NCBI RefSeq assembly: GCF_030161615.1
Contig: NZ_BSUN01000001.1
Span: 1,488,001 to 1,552,000, forward strand
Direction: 5' to 3'
Origin: Demequina litorisediminis
GTDB lineage: Bacteria; Actinomycetota; Actinomycetes; Actinomycetales; Demequinaceae
Length of the DNA stretch: 64,000 nucleotides
The notes under the pieces were generated by a model. The model ran no database searches and was not told the DNA's origin. It saw only the letters and a list, made by a program, of their open reading frames with translations. The translations under genes and the position numbers were made by a program. Shown piece by piece: positions 19,363-29,417 of the stretch. Positions within the stretch are counted from its first letter, which is position 1; every line of letters starts with the position of its first letter.

Positions 19363-19386
19363 ACAACAAATATGCCCTCTTGTTGT
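19363..19386. promoter_or_regulatory. LysR-type binding site, distal palindrome
   Basis: ACAACAA and TTGTTGT are separated by 10 bases, a spacing close to the T-N11-A rule for LysR sites. It is the stronger candidate for the regulator's recognition site between the divergent genes. Confidence 0.45.
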
Positions 19387-19415
19387 GGTCCGCGCGGGCC
19401 CGGACCATGGAGGCA

Positions 19416-20429
19416 TGCTTTCCGAGACCCTCACGCGCGCCTTCGGCGCAGGCCGCGGCTACCTCGACACCGCGAGCCTACGGCCTGCCCGCGCAGGCGA
19501 CGGCGCGCGCCCTACGCGCCGCGACGCGGGTGTGGGAGAGCGCCGACCTCGACCCGCGTGACGCGGACGCCGCCGTGGAGCGATGCCGCCGCGCGTTCGG
19601 GGTGCTCGTGGGTTCGCCCGCCGCGGATGTCACCCTGGCCGGCTCAACGTCCCAGGTGGTAGGCATGGTGGCCGCGTCCCTGCCGCGCGGCGCGCGCGTG
19701 CTGGTAGCCGAAGGCGACTTCGGATCGGTGCTTCGCCCCTTCGCGAGCGATCCGGATCTGAGCGTCGAAAGCGTCCCGCTCGAGGCACTGGTGGACCGCG
19801 TGCGGCCGGGCATCGACCTGGTGGCAGTCTCCGCGGTGCAGTCGCGCGACGGACGCATCCTCGATCTCGATGCGCTCGCGGCCGCCGCCGACGCGGCGGG
19901 GGCGCGCACTCTCATCGACGTCACTCAGGCGTGCCCGTGGCTGCGCATCGATGCTGCGCGCTTCGACGTGGTGGTCGCGTCCGCTTACAAGTGGCTCAAT
20001 GCCCCGCGCGGCATCACCTTGGCCGCGGTGCGCCCGGCCGCGCTGGCGTGGGTAAGGCCCGTCGCGGCATCCTGGTACGGCTCCGACGACCCCTGGGCGA
20101 GCCTGTATGCGGTCGAGGGGCTTTCGGCATCGGCCCGCAGGCTGGATACCTCGCCGCCGTGGCAACTGTGCGAGGCCGCCGCAGTCGCGCTGGAACTGCA
20201 CGCCGCCGAGGACCTCGCGGCGCTCCACCAGCACGGGCCTTCGCTCGCGGACGCGTTCCGCGCCGAGGTGGGCATGGCGCCCACGGGCAGCGCCATCGTG
20301 TCGCTGATCGCGGAGCCATGTGACCTCGCCGCGGCGGGGATTCGGGCCGCCTCGCGTGCCGGGCGCGTGCGCCTCGGCTTCCACGTGCACAACGATGCGA
20401 TCGATGTGCAGCGGGCGCTGCGGTCCTGA
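19416..20429 (+). CDS. Class V aminotransferase-fold PLP enzyme
   Basis: About 337 residues. After the AGCT break at 19475 is healed the start reads MLSETLTRAFGAGRGYLDTA then SYGLPAQATARAL, the usual beginning of this family. The PLP lysine is in VVASAYKWLNAPRG, preceded by TLIDVTQACPWLRID. Members include kynureninase-like, cysteine-desulfurase-like and serine-glyoxylate enzymes; I cannot place it more exactly. ATG 19416 follows a GGAGG-like GGAGGC. Divergent LysR gene suggests dedicated control. Confidence 0.82.
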   Translation, partial: CFPRPSRAPSAQAAATSTPRAYGLPAQATARALRAATRVWESADLDPRDADAAVERCRRAFGVLVGSPAADVTLAGSTSQVVGMVAASLPRGARVLVAEGDFGSVLRPFASDPDLSVESVPLEALVDRVRPGIDLVAVSAVQSRDGRILDLDALAAAADAAGARTLIDVTQACPWLRIDAARFDVVVASAYKWLNAPRGITLAAVRPAALAWVRPVAASWYGSDDPWASLYAVEGLSASARRLDTSPPWQLCEAAAVALELHAAEDLAALHQHGPSLADAFRAEVGMAPTGSAIVSLIAEPCDLAAAGIRAASRAGRVRLGFHVHNDAIDVQRALRS

Positions 20430-20499
20430 GGCCGATGCTGATGGCGGCGTAGGCGCTTTCGCCCTGCGGGTGTCGGTGGCTCGTGTGACCATGAATCAC

Positions 20500-21074
20500 A
20501 TGGCAACCGTCATCCTTCTGCATTCCGCCCTCGGCCTCACGTCGCAGGTGCGTGACTGGGCCGAGTCCCTCGAGACCGAGGGGCACACCGTGCACACGCC
20601 CGATCTTTTCGCGGGCCGCACCTTCACCGATGTGGACTCCGCCGTTGACTTCGCCGATGGCGAGGGGGAGCCGCCGCGTTCGTTCCTGCGGCTCTCGCGG
20701 CACTCAACCAGGTGCGAGGCCCCGTGGTGCTTGCGGGATTCTCGCTTGGCGCGGCCGTGGCCCAGTTGGTCGCGGTGAAGGAGGAGCGGGTGCGAGCCCT
20801 AGTGCTGATGCATTCCGTCCTCGCGCCCGCCCGGCTGGAGGTGGATTCGTGGCCCGAGCGACTCTTTGCGCAGGCGCACTTCTCCGAGGGTGATGAATGG
20901 GTAGAGGCCGATGAGGTCGCCGCCCTCGTCGAGTTCGCCGGTGACGCCCTGGAGGTGTTCACCTATCCCGGCGACGGCCACCTGTTCGCCTTCGACGGCT
21001 GGCACGAATACGACGAGGACTCCTCGCACCGCATGTACGAACGGGTGTCCGACTTCCTCGGCTCGCTCGACTGA
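20500..21074 (+). CDS. Dienelactone-hydrolase-like alpha/beta hydrolase
   Basis: About 191 residues. The opening MATVILLHSALGLTSQVRDW holds the oxyanion-hole strand. The usual nucleophile elbow reads VVLAGFSLGAAVAQLVA with Ser as nucleophile, and the late EVFTYPGDGHLFAFDGW supplies the His. This layout fits the dienelactone hydrolase family. A lost base in the G run near 20665 splits the gene. An ATG nine bases upstream (20491, MNHMATV) is an alternative start. Confidence 0.78.
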
Positions 21075-21140
21075 AAACACCGGGCTCAATCCGGTCCGCT
21101 CGCTCGTTGAGCCTGACTGTAGGGCGACGAAAGGGATCAC

Positions 21141-23038
21141 ATGACGCACCAGGACGACGCACCGGCTCGCACCGCTGGCCCCGAACGGGCAACGTGGTGG
21201 CGCGTGGGCATGGGCGCCGTCGCACTACTGGTGGTGCTGGTGCTGATCCTCTCCTCGTGCGGCGGTGACAACGACGATGCGCCGTCCGCCACCGCCTCGC
21301 CAAGCACCTCCGGCAGTGACGACGGCGGCTCGGATGGCTCGGGCGAGACCGCCTCACCCGGCGTGGACGACGGCGAGCACGTCGACAACGCGTACGCCGA
21401 CGCCAAGATGTACGTGGACGGCGTGTGGGCGCAGCAGGTGCGTGACACGGCAGACGCCACCACGGACACCGCCCTGGCCTCCAAGATGCGGGACGTCGCC
21501 AACCAGCCCACCGGCGTGTGGATGGACGCCATCAGTGCCATCGCGGGCAACGCCGACGGCCCCGGCCTGCGTCATCACCTCGACGCCGCCCTGGAGCAGT
21601 CGGAGTCCGCCAGCAAGCCCGTGGTCGTCACCGTCGTGATCTACGACCTGCCCGGCCGCGATTGCTATGCGCTCGCCTCCAACGGCGAACTGCCTGCCAC
21701 CGACGCGGGCCTCGCCGCCTACAAGAGCGACTACATCGACGTGATCGCGTCGATGCTCGGCGAGGACCAGTACCGCGACCTCAGGATCGTCACCATCATC
21801 GAGCCGGACTCGCTGCCCAACCTCGTGACCAACACCAGCGAGCCCGCGTGCCAGGAAGCAGACCCGTACTACCGCGAGGGCGTCGCGTACGCGCTCGACG
21901 CCTTCGCCCCGATGTCCCACGTGTACTCCTACCTCGATGCGGCTCACGCGGGCTGGCTGGGGTGGGAGAACAACGCCAGCGCGGCCGCGACGCTCTTTGC
22001 CGAGGTGGTGGAGTCCACCGATGCGGGCTTCGACGGCGTGGATGGATTCATCACCAATACCGCGAACTACACGCCGCTCGAGGAGCCGTACCTGACGGAC
22101 CCCGACCTCGACGTCGACGGCCAGCCGGTGAAGGCGGCCGCGTTCTACGACAACAACGCCGATTTCGACGAGGCGGACTGGACGGCGGACCTGTACTCGC
22201 GCCTCATCGACGAGGGCTTCCCCGAGTCCATCGGGATGCTGATCGACACGTCCCGCAACGGTTGGGGTGGCACGTCGCGCCCCATCTCCGCCGCGGGCAC
22301 GCACGCGCTCGACTCCTACGTGGAGGCCTCCAAGGTTGACCGCCGCGGTCACCGTGGTGCCTGGTGCAACCAGAAGGGCGCCGGCCTCGGCCGCCTCCCG
22401 CAGGCGTGGCCAGCCGGCTATCCCGAGTCGCACCTCGACGCGCTGATCTGGGCCAAGCCGCCGGGCCAGTCCGACGGCTCGAGCCTCAGAGATCGAGAAC
22501 GATCAGGGCAAGAGCTTCGACCGCATGTGCGACCCGCGCTATGTCTCGGATCGCCTGGCGAACGGTCCCACCAACGCCATGGGTGACGCGCCCCTGTCCG
22601 GCCAGTGGTTCGCGGCGCAGTTCACGGAACTCGTGCAGAACGCGTACCCGGCCATCGGCTCGGCACAGCCCAAGCCGCGTGACCCGAGCGAGGACGGCGC
22701 GACGCCGAGCCCCGATCCCACCGCCTCCACCGTCCCGGCGGCGGGGGAGTGCAGCGCCAACCTGGTGCTGCGCGACGAGTGGTCCACTGGCTTTGTGGCC
22801 GATGTGACGGTCACCGCTGGCGGTTCGATCGCCGGATGGTCGGTGGTGGTGCCGCTTCCCGATGGCACCAGCATCGTGGACCAGTGGACGGGCGAGTTCT
22901 CCGGCACCTCTGGCACCGTGTCGGTGGGCGACGCCGGCTGGAACGGCCCGCTCGAAGGCTGGGGCGACCGCCACCTTCGGGTTCACCGGGTCGGGAGACG
23001 CGATCCCGGCCGGGGCGCTCGCCTGCACGGCCCGCTAA
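21141..23038 (+). CDS. Lipoprotein GH6 cellulase with C-terminal CBM2
   Basis: About 632 residues. The N-terminus has one membrane segment ending in a lipobox-like LSSC (GMGAVALLVVLVLILSSCGG), then an acidic Ser/Gly linker, a GH6 catalytic domain (VVVTVVIYDLPGRDCYALAS, IIEPDSLPNLVTN with the acid Asp, YLDAAHAGWLGW) and, after a Pro/Thr linker, a family 2 cellulose-binding module (CSANLVLRDEWSTGFVADVT ... GFTGSGDAIPAGALACTAR). It would cut cellulose chains while held on the cell surface, which is unusual because most GH6 enzymes are secreted free. AGCT break at 22482; lost G near 22968. GAAAGGGA precedes ATG 21141. Confidence 0.88.
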
Positions 23039-23076
23039 CACCCACGCACCCGTCACTCACGCACCAGTGACCCACG

Positions 23077-23118
23077 CACCCGTCACCCCCACGCGCCGGC
23101 GCGTGGGGGTGACGGGTG
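23077..23118. terminator. Bidirectional terminator between GH6 and MFS genes
   Basis: Twenty-one-base perfect arms with almost no loop (centre GCGCC/GGCGC), placed between two convergent genes. Upstream of it three imperfect copies of CACGCACCCGTCAC line up (23043-23085). Confidence 0.75.
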
Positions 23119-23137
23119 TCAGGTGCGCGTGCCCGCG

Positions 23138-24597
23138 CTAGGCGCCAGCGGGAATCGACGCCGGCGCGGCTACGGCATCGGCCGCCGGTGCAGTAGCCGT
23201 GTCACGACCGCTACCCCTAGCGCGTGAGTGGCGTGGCAGTGCGAGCCCCACGACCGTGGCGAGCGCCAGGAATCCGGCCCCCACGCTGACGGCGGTGACC
23301 GCCGCGTCGGTGTAGCCGGTGGGTGTGAACTCGCCTCCGGCTCCCGTGAACACGGCCGTCAGCACGGCAATGCCGAGCGCCACACCGATCTCACGGAGCG
23401 TGGAGTTGGTGCCGGACGCCTTCGCGTGATCCTCCTCGCGCATGTGCGCGAGGACGGCCGTCGCCGAGGGGGCGAACACAAGCGCCATGCCCACGCCGCT
23501 GAGGACAAACGCGGGCACGAACGTCGCGTACGCGGTGGTGGGCGTCATGACGAGCGCGATCCAGGCGAGGCCAACGGCCTGCGCCGCGAGGCCCCACACG
23601 ATGAGGACGCGGGTGCCAAGGCGGGGCATCAGCATGCCGGTGATGGGGGCGACCACGAGCGGCGCCATGGTCCACGGCATCGTCATCACTCCCGCGCGCA
23701 ACGGCGAGTAGCCCTGCACCACCTGGAGGTACTGAATGAGGATGAAGATGGAGCCGAACATCCCGAGGCTGAAGATGAGGCCCACCGCGTTCGCGACCGT
23801 GAAGGAGCGGTCCCGGAACAGGCCCAGCGGTAGCAGCGGCGCGCTGACGCGGCGCTCCCACGCGAGGAACGCTGCCATGAGGACCGTGCCGCCCACCAAG
23901 CCGGTCAGCACCTGCGGCGACGTCCAGCCGGCCTCGTTGCCTCGCACAATGCCGAAGACGAGGCCGAACACGCCAGCCATGCCCAGCGCGAGCCCGAGCA
24001 GGTCGAGCCGGACGCGGTCGCCGCGCGACTCGTGCAGAACGCCAAGGATGAGCGGGATGGCGATGAGGCCCACGGGAACGTTGAGCCAGAAGATGCCGTG
24101 CCAGGCTCATGCCGTCCACGACCGCGCCGCCGATGACGGGTCCGAGTGCCACGCCGAGGCCGCTGATGCCGCCCCAGATGCCGATGGCGAGCGGGCGTTG
24201 CTTGGGGCTGACATTCGCGGCGAGGATCGCGAGGGACAGGGGCAGGAGCGCGGCGGCTCCGATGCCTTGGACGGCGCGCGCTGCGATGAGCCTGGGTGGG
24301 GGTGTCTGCCAGCGCGCACAACACCGAGGCCACCGTGAAGAGCACCACGCCCGAGGTGAAGATGCGCCTGCGGCCAAACCGGTCACCGAGTGCGACGGCC
24401 ATCAGGATGAAGGACGCGAAGGCCAGCGAGTAGGCGTTGACGAACCACTGGAGTTCCTCCAGCGACGCGTTGAGGTCCGTGGCGAGCGCCGGCAGGGCGT
24501 TGGTGACGACGAGGTTGTCGAGCATGCCCATGAACATGGGCAGCGAGGCTGCGGCGACCACGAGCCCGAGGGGGCGGTTGCGTGAAGAGGGTGGCAT
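23138..24597 (-). CDS. DHA2-type MFS multidrug exporter
   Basis: About 485 residues and 14 predicted membrane segments, the layout of the DHA2 (EmrB/QacA-like) drug:proton antiporters. Motif A appears as ALGDRFGRRRIF; motif C-like GGISGLGVALGPVIGG follows. AGCT breaks at 24289 and 24103 split it into three frames. The start at ATG 24597 is chosen for the AAAGGAG six bases ahead; an upstream ATG at 24615 lies before that site and is less likely. Divergent from a TetR gene with two copies of an operator in the gap, so probably induced when a drug binds the repressor. Confidence 0.87.
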
Positions 24598-24618
24598 CGG
24601 GGACTCCTTTGACATGTA

Positions 24619-24634
24619 GTAATCAGTTGATTAC
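24619..24634. promoter_or_regulatory. TetR operator 1 (exporter side)
   Basis: GTAATCAGTTGATTAC: 7-base arms with a 2-base centre. Shares the pattern GTWATC-N4-GATWAC with a second copy 33 bases away, next to the TetR gene. Confidence 0.7.
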
Positions 24635-24651
24635 CACTGGTAGCCACGCTA

Positions 24652-24667
24652 GTTATCGGTTGATAAC
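24652..24667. promoter_or_regulatory. TetR operator 2 (regulator side)
   Basis: GTTATCGGTTGATAAC: 6-base arms around GGTT, nine bases before the TetR start codon; same pattern as operator 1. Confidence 0.7.
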
Positions 24668-24676
24668 CTTGTCAAC

Positions 24677-25307
24677 ATGGGCACCGAAGATTCACGTCGC
24701 CTCAGCGCCGACGACCGCCGCGAGCAGATCCTCGCCGCGGCCTCCGTCGTGTTCGGCGAACGCGGCTACGCCGGCGGGACCACCGACGCGATCGCCCGCG
24801 AGGCGGGGATCTCGCAGGCGTACGTGGTGAGGATGTTCGGCTCCAAGGAGCGGCTCTTCCGTGCGACGGCCGAGCGCGCTGCGCTCAAGGTCCGCGAGGC
24901 GTTCATCAGGAGCTCGACGCCCTGGGTGACGGCGCAAGCCTCGAGGACACCCAGCGGGCGCTCGGAGGCGCGTATGCAGGGCTGATGGCCGACCGTGGCC
25001 TCCTCCTGAGCCTTCTTCACCTGTTCTCCCAGGGCCACGACGAGACCCTGGCGCCTGTCGCGCGAGGCTGTTTCCTCGACATCTACCGGCTGGTGCGGGA
25101 ACGCGGCGGCATGAGCGGTGAACAGGCGACAGCATTCTTTGCGCAGGGCATGCTCATGACCGTGCTGTTCGCCATGCGGATGCCCGATGCCGCCGCGGAC
25201 GCAGACGCCCAGGAACTGATGGCGTGCGCCTTCGGCGACAAGCGCGACGAACTCATCCAGGCCTGGGTCTCCTCCACGAGCCCCTGGACCGCGCTTCCCG
25301 CTCCTGA
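24677..25307 (+). CDS. TetR-family repressor of the adjacent exporter
   Basis: About 210 residues. DNA-binding helices: RREQILAAASVVFGERGYAG, TTDAIAREAGISQAYVVRMF, GSKERLFRA. The rest is the ligand domain (GLMADRGLLLSLLHLFSQGH ... QGMLMTVLFAMRMPD). One base is missing near 24909, just before an intact GAGCTC; the downstream frame then has no stop until 25815, so a second error must lie near the end. I place the stop at TGA 25305-25307 (a lost C in the run at 25281-25284); TAG 25331-25333 is the alternative. Divergent from the MFS gene with two operators. Confidence 0.75.
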
Positions 25308-25369
25308 CCCGCCTGGGGCGCCCGGCCAACTAGACTGTGGGCGACCTGTCCCGATATTTCGGAGTGAAC

Positions 25370-26057
25370 GTGATCTCCCTACTTCTGCTGAATGGCGGCG
25401 TGGGTGCCCGGGCGAAGACGGCCGGACCCAAGCAGTTCGTCAAGATCAATGGTGTGCCGATCCTGGTGTACTCGCTCAAAGAGGCCGACGAGGTGGAGGC
25501 GATCACCCAGATCGTCGTCAACTACCCCGCCGGGCACCGCGACACCGTCGAGCAGATCGTCAAGGACTACGCGATCGCGACTCCCGTGGTGTACGCCGAG
25601 GCCGGCACCACCCGCCAGGAGTCGGTGGCGCGTCTGCTCGACGAGGCCACCAACGACGTGGTGATGATCCACGAGTCCGCCCGCCCGCTCGTGCGTGCCG
25701 CCGACTTCCGTGCGCTCGCCGAGTCGGCCCACGCCAATGTGGGCTTCATGCGCGAGATCTCCTTCACGGTCGCCCCCGTGGACCCCGAGACGCAGCGCGT
25801 CACGGGCTCGCTTGAGCGCGCCCGCCTGCGCAACGTCCAGGCTTCCTCAGAAGTTCTCGAAGGCGGACCTGCGCGCCGGCCACGAGTTCGCCATCTCGAG
25901 CGGCCTCACCTTCACCGAGGACGCCACCATGTGTGCCGACGCCGGCATCGACGTGTTCTTCGTCGAGGGCGACGAGCGCAACCTCAAGGTGACGACCCCT
26001 GGTGACGTGAACCTCGCCACCCACCTCCTGCGTCACGAGGGGGAAGAGGATGTCTAA
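25370..26057 (+). CDS. IspD/TarI-family nucleotidyltransferase
   Basis: About 229 residues. The start VISLLLLNGGVGARAKTAGPKQF carries the nucleotide-binding loop of the IspD-like cytidylyltransferases, then NGVPILVYSLKEADEVEAI, VVMIHESARPLVRAADF and KVTTPGDVNLATHLL. Its neighbours (SDR and CDP-glycerol/ribitol transferase) suggest it makes CDP-ribitol or a similar CDP-polyol, as TarI does, rather than the isoprenoid precursor. AGCT break at 25839. GTG 25370 is chosen because GGAG precedes it; GTG codons at 25337 and 25364 are in frame. It overlaps the SDR gene by eight bases. Confidence 0.82.
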
Positions 26058-26758
26058 GACCGCTCTCGTCACCGGGGCGTCGAAGGGCATCGGCCTGGAG
26101 ACCGTGCGTCGCCTGGCGGCGTCCGACCTCGGCATCACCACCATCGTCCTCATGGCCCGTGCCTCGCAGGCGTACGACGACAACGTCGCCGCGCTGCAGG
26201 CGGACGTCCCCGAGGGCGTCGCGCTGGTCAAGGAAACCGTCGACGTCGGCGACCGCGAGGCGCTCATCGGCGCCATCGCCCGCGTGCACGCTCAGGTGGG
26301 CAACATCGACTTCCTGGTCAACAACGCCGGGTACACCAACCCCGTGCCGATCCACCAGGTCGACTTCGCGGACTTCGAGCGCACCATCGCGGTCAACGTC
26401 TACGGCCCGTTCACCCTGGTCCAGGAGCCTGCTACACCTGGGCAACCGCTTCGAGGTCATCGTCAACATCGCGTCGACGGCTGGCATGAACGGTCGCTCC
26501 GGCTGGCTCACCTACTCGGCCTCCAAGGCCGCGGTCATCAACATGTCCGAGGTGATGCGCGAGGAGCTCAAGATCTACGGCACCCGCGTGGTGTGCCTGT
26601 CGCCCGGCCGCACGGCGACCGATCTGCGCAAGGTCCTGGCCCCCGACGAGGACCCGACCACCATCATGCAGCCGCAGCACGTGGCTCAGGTGATCGAGAC
26701 GATGCTCGGCCCCACCGGCCAGTACGTCGACCAGCAGAACGTCATCGTCCGCCAGTAA
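26050..26758 (+). CDS. Short-chain dehydrogenase/reductase, TarJ-like role
   Basis: About 236 residues. Classic SDR motifs: ALVTGASKGIGLETVRRL, DFLVNNAGYTNPVPIHQVDF, catalytic Ser in NIASTAGMNGRSG and YSASK (Tyr/Lys) in GWLTYSASKAAVINMSEV, with an AGCT break at 26426 just before the catalytic region. It overlaps the cytidylyltransferase by eight bases. In some bacteria these two activities form one bifunctional protein that reduces ribulose-5-P and activates it to CDP-ribitol; here they are separate but coupled, and the pair feeds the polymerase downstream. Confidence 0.82.
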
Positions 26759-26765
26759 GGCCTCC

Positions 26766-28487
26766 ATGCTGTCCACGTTGAAGGGGCTGATCAAGCCCCG
26801 TCGTCTTGTCGCGCTCGCGCTTGCCGGGCTCGTCGCCGTCGCGGTGGCCCTCGAGGCCTCCTGGCTCGTGCCCGTCGTGATCGCGCTCGTGGTCGCCCTC
26901 ATCGTGGTGCCCCTGAACCAGCGGGTGGGGCCCACGATGAAGGCGCGGCTGCCGTCCGCCGGCTACCTTGCGCGCTTCGTGGCGGGCGCGGGGCGTTCGG
27001 CCGCCGCCATCTGGCTCTCGCTGGGGGCGCTCGGCACCTACGCAGCGCTGCGCGAAGACGGCCGCGACTGGGCCGTGGGCCTCGTATTCCTCATCGGCGC
27101 AGGCTCGACCGCCATGTCGACCCTCGCCTCGCGGCCCGCGCTGCGCGGTGACCTGCGGCTGTCCACCATCGCTCAGGCGCAGGCCCGCACCATCCCGTGG
27201 GCGATCGCCTCGGTGTACCTGGCGGCGATCCTGACGCTGCCGGCGCTGGCCCTGTGGCCAGGCGTGGTGGCGACCACTCTGTCCATCCTCGCCGCGATCC
27301 TCGCCTTCGCGGGCATCGTCATGGTGTTGCGCAGGATCACGATGCGTGGACGCATCCGCGAGCAGGTACTGGGTCAGATCTCCGGCTCGAGCCCGCGTTC
27401 GTGGTCTACCAGTCCGGCCCGTACGGCTCCGCGTACCAGGCTCAAGATGTGGCTCCCGTTCCTCGAAGAGGCGGGGCTTCCCTACGTGGTGGTGGCGCGC
27501 CAGGAGGCGCTGTTCACCGAGCCTGCGCTCCATCACGGACCGCCCCGTCATCTACGCGGGCTCGCTGCGTGCCGTGGACGAGGTGCTGGCGCACTGCGGT
27601 GGCACCGTGATCTACGTCAACAACGCCGCGGCGAACACCCACGCGGTGCGCCGCTACCAGCCTGCACCACGTGCAGATTCTTCACGGCGACTCCGACAAG
27701 GCGTCGAGCCGCAACCCCATCAGCGCCATGTATGACGAGCCTGTGGGTCGCCGGCCAGGCAGCCATCGACCGCTACTGGGATCACGGCATCGGCATCCCC
27801 GCCGAGCGCTTCCGCATCGTGGGCCGCCCCCAGGTCTCGGGCATCGAAGGGCCGCGCGAGGCCGTCGAGGGTGGCAAGGTCGCCCTCTACGCCCCCACGT
27901 GGAACGGCTTCTTCGGGGACGCGAACTACTCGTCGCTGCCGCACGGCGTCGAGATCGTCCAAGCCCTGCTCGACCTGGGACTCACCGTCATCTTCCGCGA
28001 GCACCCGTACTCGTCGAAGTCGGCGGCGCTACGTGCCGCCATCGCGGACATTCACGCCCTGCTCGCCGAGGACGCCCGTGCCACGGGCCGCCAGCACCGC
28101 TTTGGACCGACGCTGTTCGAGGAACTGGACCTCATCGGCTGCTTCAACGCGTGCGACATGGCCGTGACCGACATCTCGGCCGTGACCAACGACTTCCTCT
28201 TCAGCGGCAAGCCGTTCGCCATCATGGAGATGCAGCCCGACACGCTGGTGCGTGCGGAGGGTCGCCCCACGCTCGCGTCGGCGGCCTACACCGCCGTTCC
28301 GGGCGACGACGTGGCCGCGTGGATCGGCGAACTCGTCCACGACCACGGCAAGGCCGATGCCCGTGAGGCCGCCCGCGAGCACTACCTGGGCGCCTTCGAC
28401 CGCGAGGGCTATACCGACGTATTCGTCAACGCAGTGCGTGACACCGTCGCGACCCACCGGCTCGAAGGCGAACTCGACACCGAGTAG
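26766..28487 (+). CDS. CDP-glycerol/CDP-ribitol polyolphosphotransferase with N-terminal membrane segments
   Basis: About 573 residues. Residues 1-200 hold five or six membrane segments (LVALALAGLVAVAVALEASW ...; WAVGLVFLIGAGSTAMSTLA). The catalytic half is a TagF/TarL-type transferase: HHVQILHGDSDKASSRNPIS with the family His-Gly-Asp, DELWVAGQAAIDRY, VALYAPTWNGFFGD, LTVIFREHPYSSKS and DLIGCFNACDMAVTDISAVT. It would polymerise a wall teichoic-acid-like polyol phosphate. Most TagF proteins lack these membrane helices. Five breaks: a lost base near 27384 and AGCT breaks at 27438, 27520, 27659 and 27738. Starts eight bases after the SDR gene. Confidence 0.83.
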   Translation: MLSTLKGLIKPRRLVALALAGLVAVAVALEASWLVPVVIALVVALIVVPLNQRVGPTMKARLPSAGYLARFVAGAGRSAAAIWLSLGALGTYAALREDGRDWAVGLVFLIGAGSTAMSTLASRPALRGDLRLSTIAQAQARTIPWAIASVYLAAILTLPALALWPGVVATTLSILAAILAFAGIVMVLRRITMRGRIREQVLGQISGSSPRSWSTSPARTAPRTRLKMWLPFLEEAGLPYVVVARQEALFTEPALHHGPPRHLRGLAACRGRGAGALRWHRDLRQQRRGEHPRGAPLPACTTCRFFTATPTRRRAATPSAPCMTSLWVAGQAAIDRYWDHGIGIPAERFRIVGRPQVSGIEGPREAVEGGKVALYAPTWNGFFGDANYSSLPHGVEIVQALLDLGLTVIFREHPYSSKSAALRAAIADIHALLAEDARATGRQHRFGPTLFEELDLIGCFNACDMAVTDISAVTNDFLFSGKPFAIMEMQPDTLVRAEGRPTLASAAYTAVPGDDVAAWIGELVHDHGKADAREAAREHYLGAFDREGYTDVFVNAVRDTVATHRLEGELDTE

Positions 28488-28531
28488 GACGGACGCGGGG
28501 CGTGCATCCGCGCCGCGACCGCCTCGGTCGG

Positions 28532-29371
28532 TTAGCCGAGCTCCTCGGCGAGCCGACGCGACCGCCTGGCGGCCGCATCGGCCCCCGCGGCGACCACGCC
28601 GTCAAGGCCCGCATCGGACAGCGCCTTGAGCGCCTCGATGGTGGTGCCGCCCGGCGAGGAGACACGCTTGCGTAGGACGTCAGGGGTGTCGCCGGAGTCG
28701 ACGAGCAGTCGGGCGGCTCCCAGGAACGTCTGCGCGGCCAGCGAGGTGGCGAGGTCGCGGTCAAGGCCCTGGCCCACGCCGGCCTCCGTCAGCGCCTCCA
28801 CGAAGGCGTAGAAGTAGGCGGGGCCGGAGCCCGCGATCGCGGTGACGGCATCCATCTGGCTTTCGTCCACCGTCACCACCAGGCCGGTGGCCTTCAGCAT
28901 GTCGATGGTGAGGGCCATGTGCTGCTCGTCGGCGTAGGCGCCGCTCGCGATAGCGGTGGCGCCGTGGCCGATGATCGACGGCGTGTTGGGCATGGAACGC
29001 ACCACGGGCGCTCCCTGGGGAAGCCGCTCCTCGTAGTACGCGGTGGTGAGCCCCGCCACCACGGTCAGGACCAGGGCGCCCGGCTTGTAGACGGGGGCGA
29101 TCTGCGCGAGCGCATCGGACGTGTCGTAGACCTTGACCGCGATGACGATGACGTCCGCATCCATGACGGCGGCGGGGATGTCGGACCCCACCTCGATGCC
29201 GTGGCCCTCGCGCAGCCCGCTCGCGCGAGCCACGTCCCGTTCCACCACCGCAATCCGATCGGTGGGCCACCCCGCCACGCGCAGCGCGGTGACGAGCGTG
29301 CCGCCCATCACCCCTCCTCCGACGATGGCGACGCGAGGGGCAGTGGACGGTGACACGGTCGGCTCGGTCAT
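28532..29371 (-). CDS. proC: Pyrroline-5-carboxylate reductase
   Basis: 279 residues, frame intact. N-terminal Rossmann motif VAIVGGGVMGGTLVTAL, then VIVIAVKVYDTSDALAQI, VRSMPNTPSIIGHGATAI, AIAGSGPAYFYAFVEALTEA and the signature VLRKRVSSPGGTTIEALKAL. It reduces P5C to proline with NAD(P)H, the last step of proline synthesis. Convergent with the polyolphosphotransferase gene. Start ATG at 29371. Confidence 0.95.
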   Translation of the reverse strand: MTEPTVSPSTAPRVAIVGGGVMGGTLVTALRVAGWPTDRIAVVERDVARASGLREGHGIEVGSDIPAAVMDADVIVIAVKVYDTSDALAQIAPVYKPGALVLTVVAGLTTAYYEERLPQGAPVVRSMPNTPSIIGHGATAIASGAYADEQHMALTIDMLKATGLVVTVDESQMDAVTAIAGSGPAYFYAFVEALTEAGVGQGLDRDLATSLAAQTFLGAARLLVDSGDTPDVLRKRVSSPGGTTIEALKALSDAGLDGVVAAGADAAARRSRRLAEELG

Positions 29372-29417
29372 GGCGCCAGGGTAGTACGGTCCTGGCGCCG
29401 GAAGCAGGAATAAAGGT

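Noticed and set aside
23041-23118. Repeats of CACGCACCCGTCAC as a CRISPR-like array
   Set aside because: Only three short, imperfect copies with no spacers; they form part of, or lead into, a terminator palindrome.
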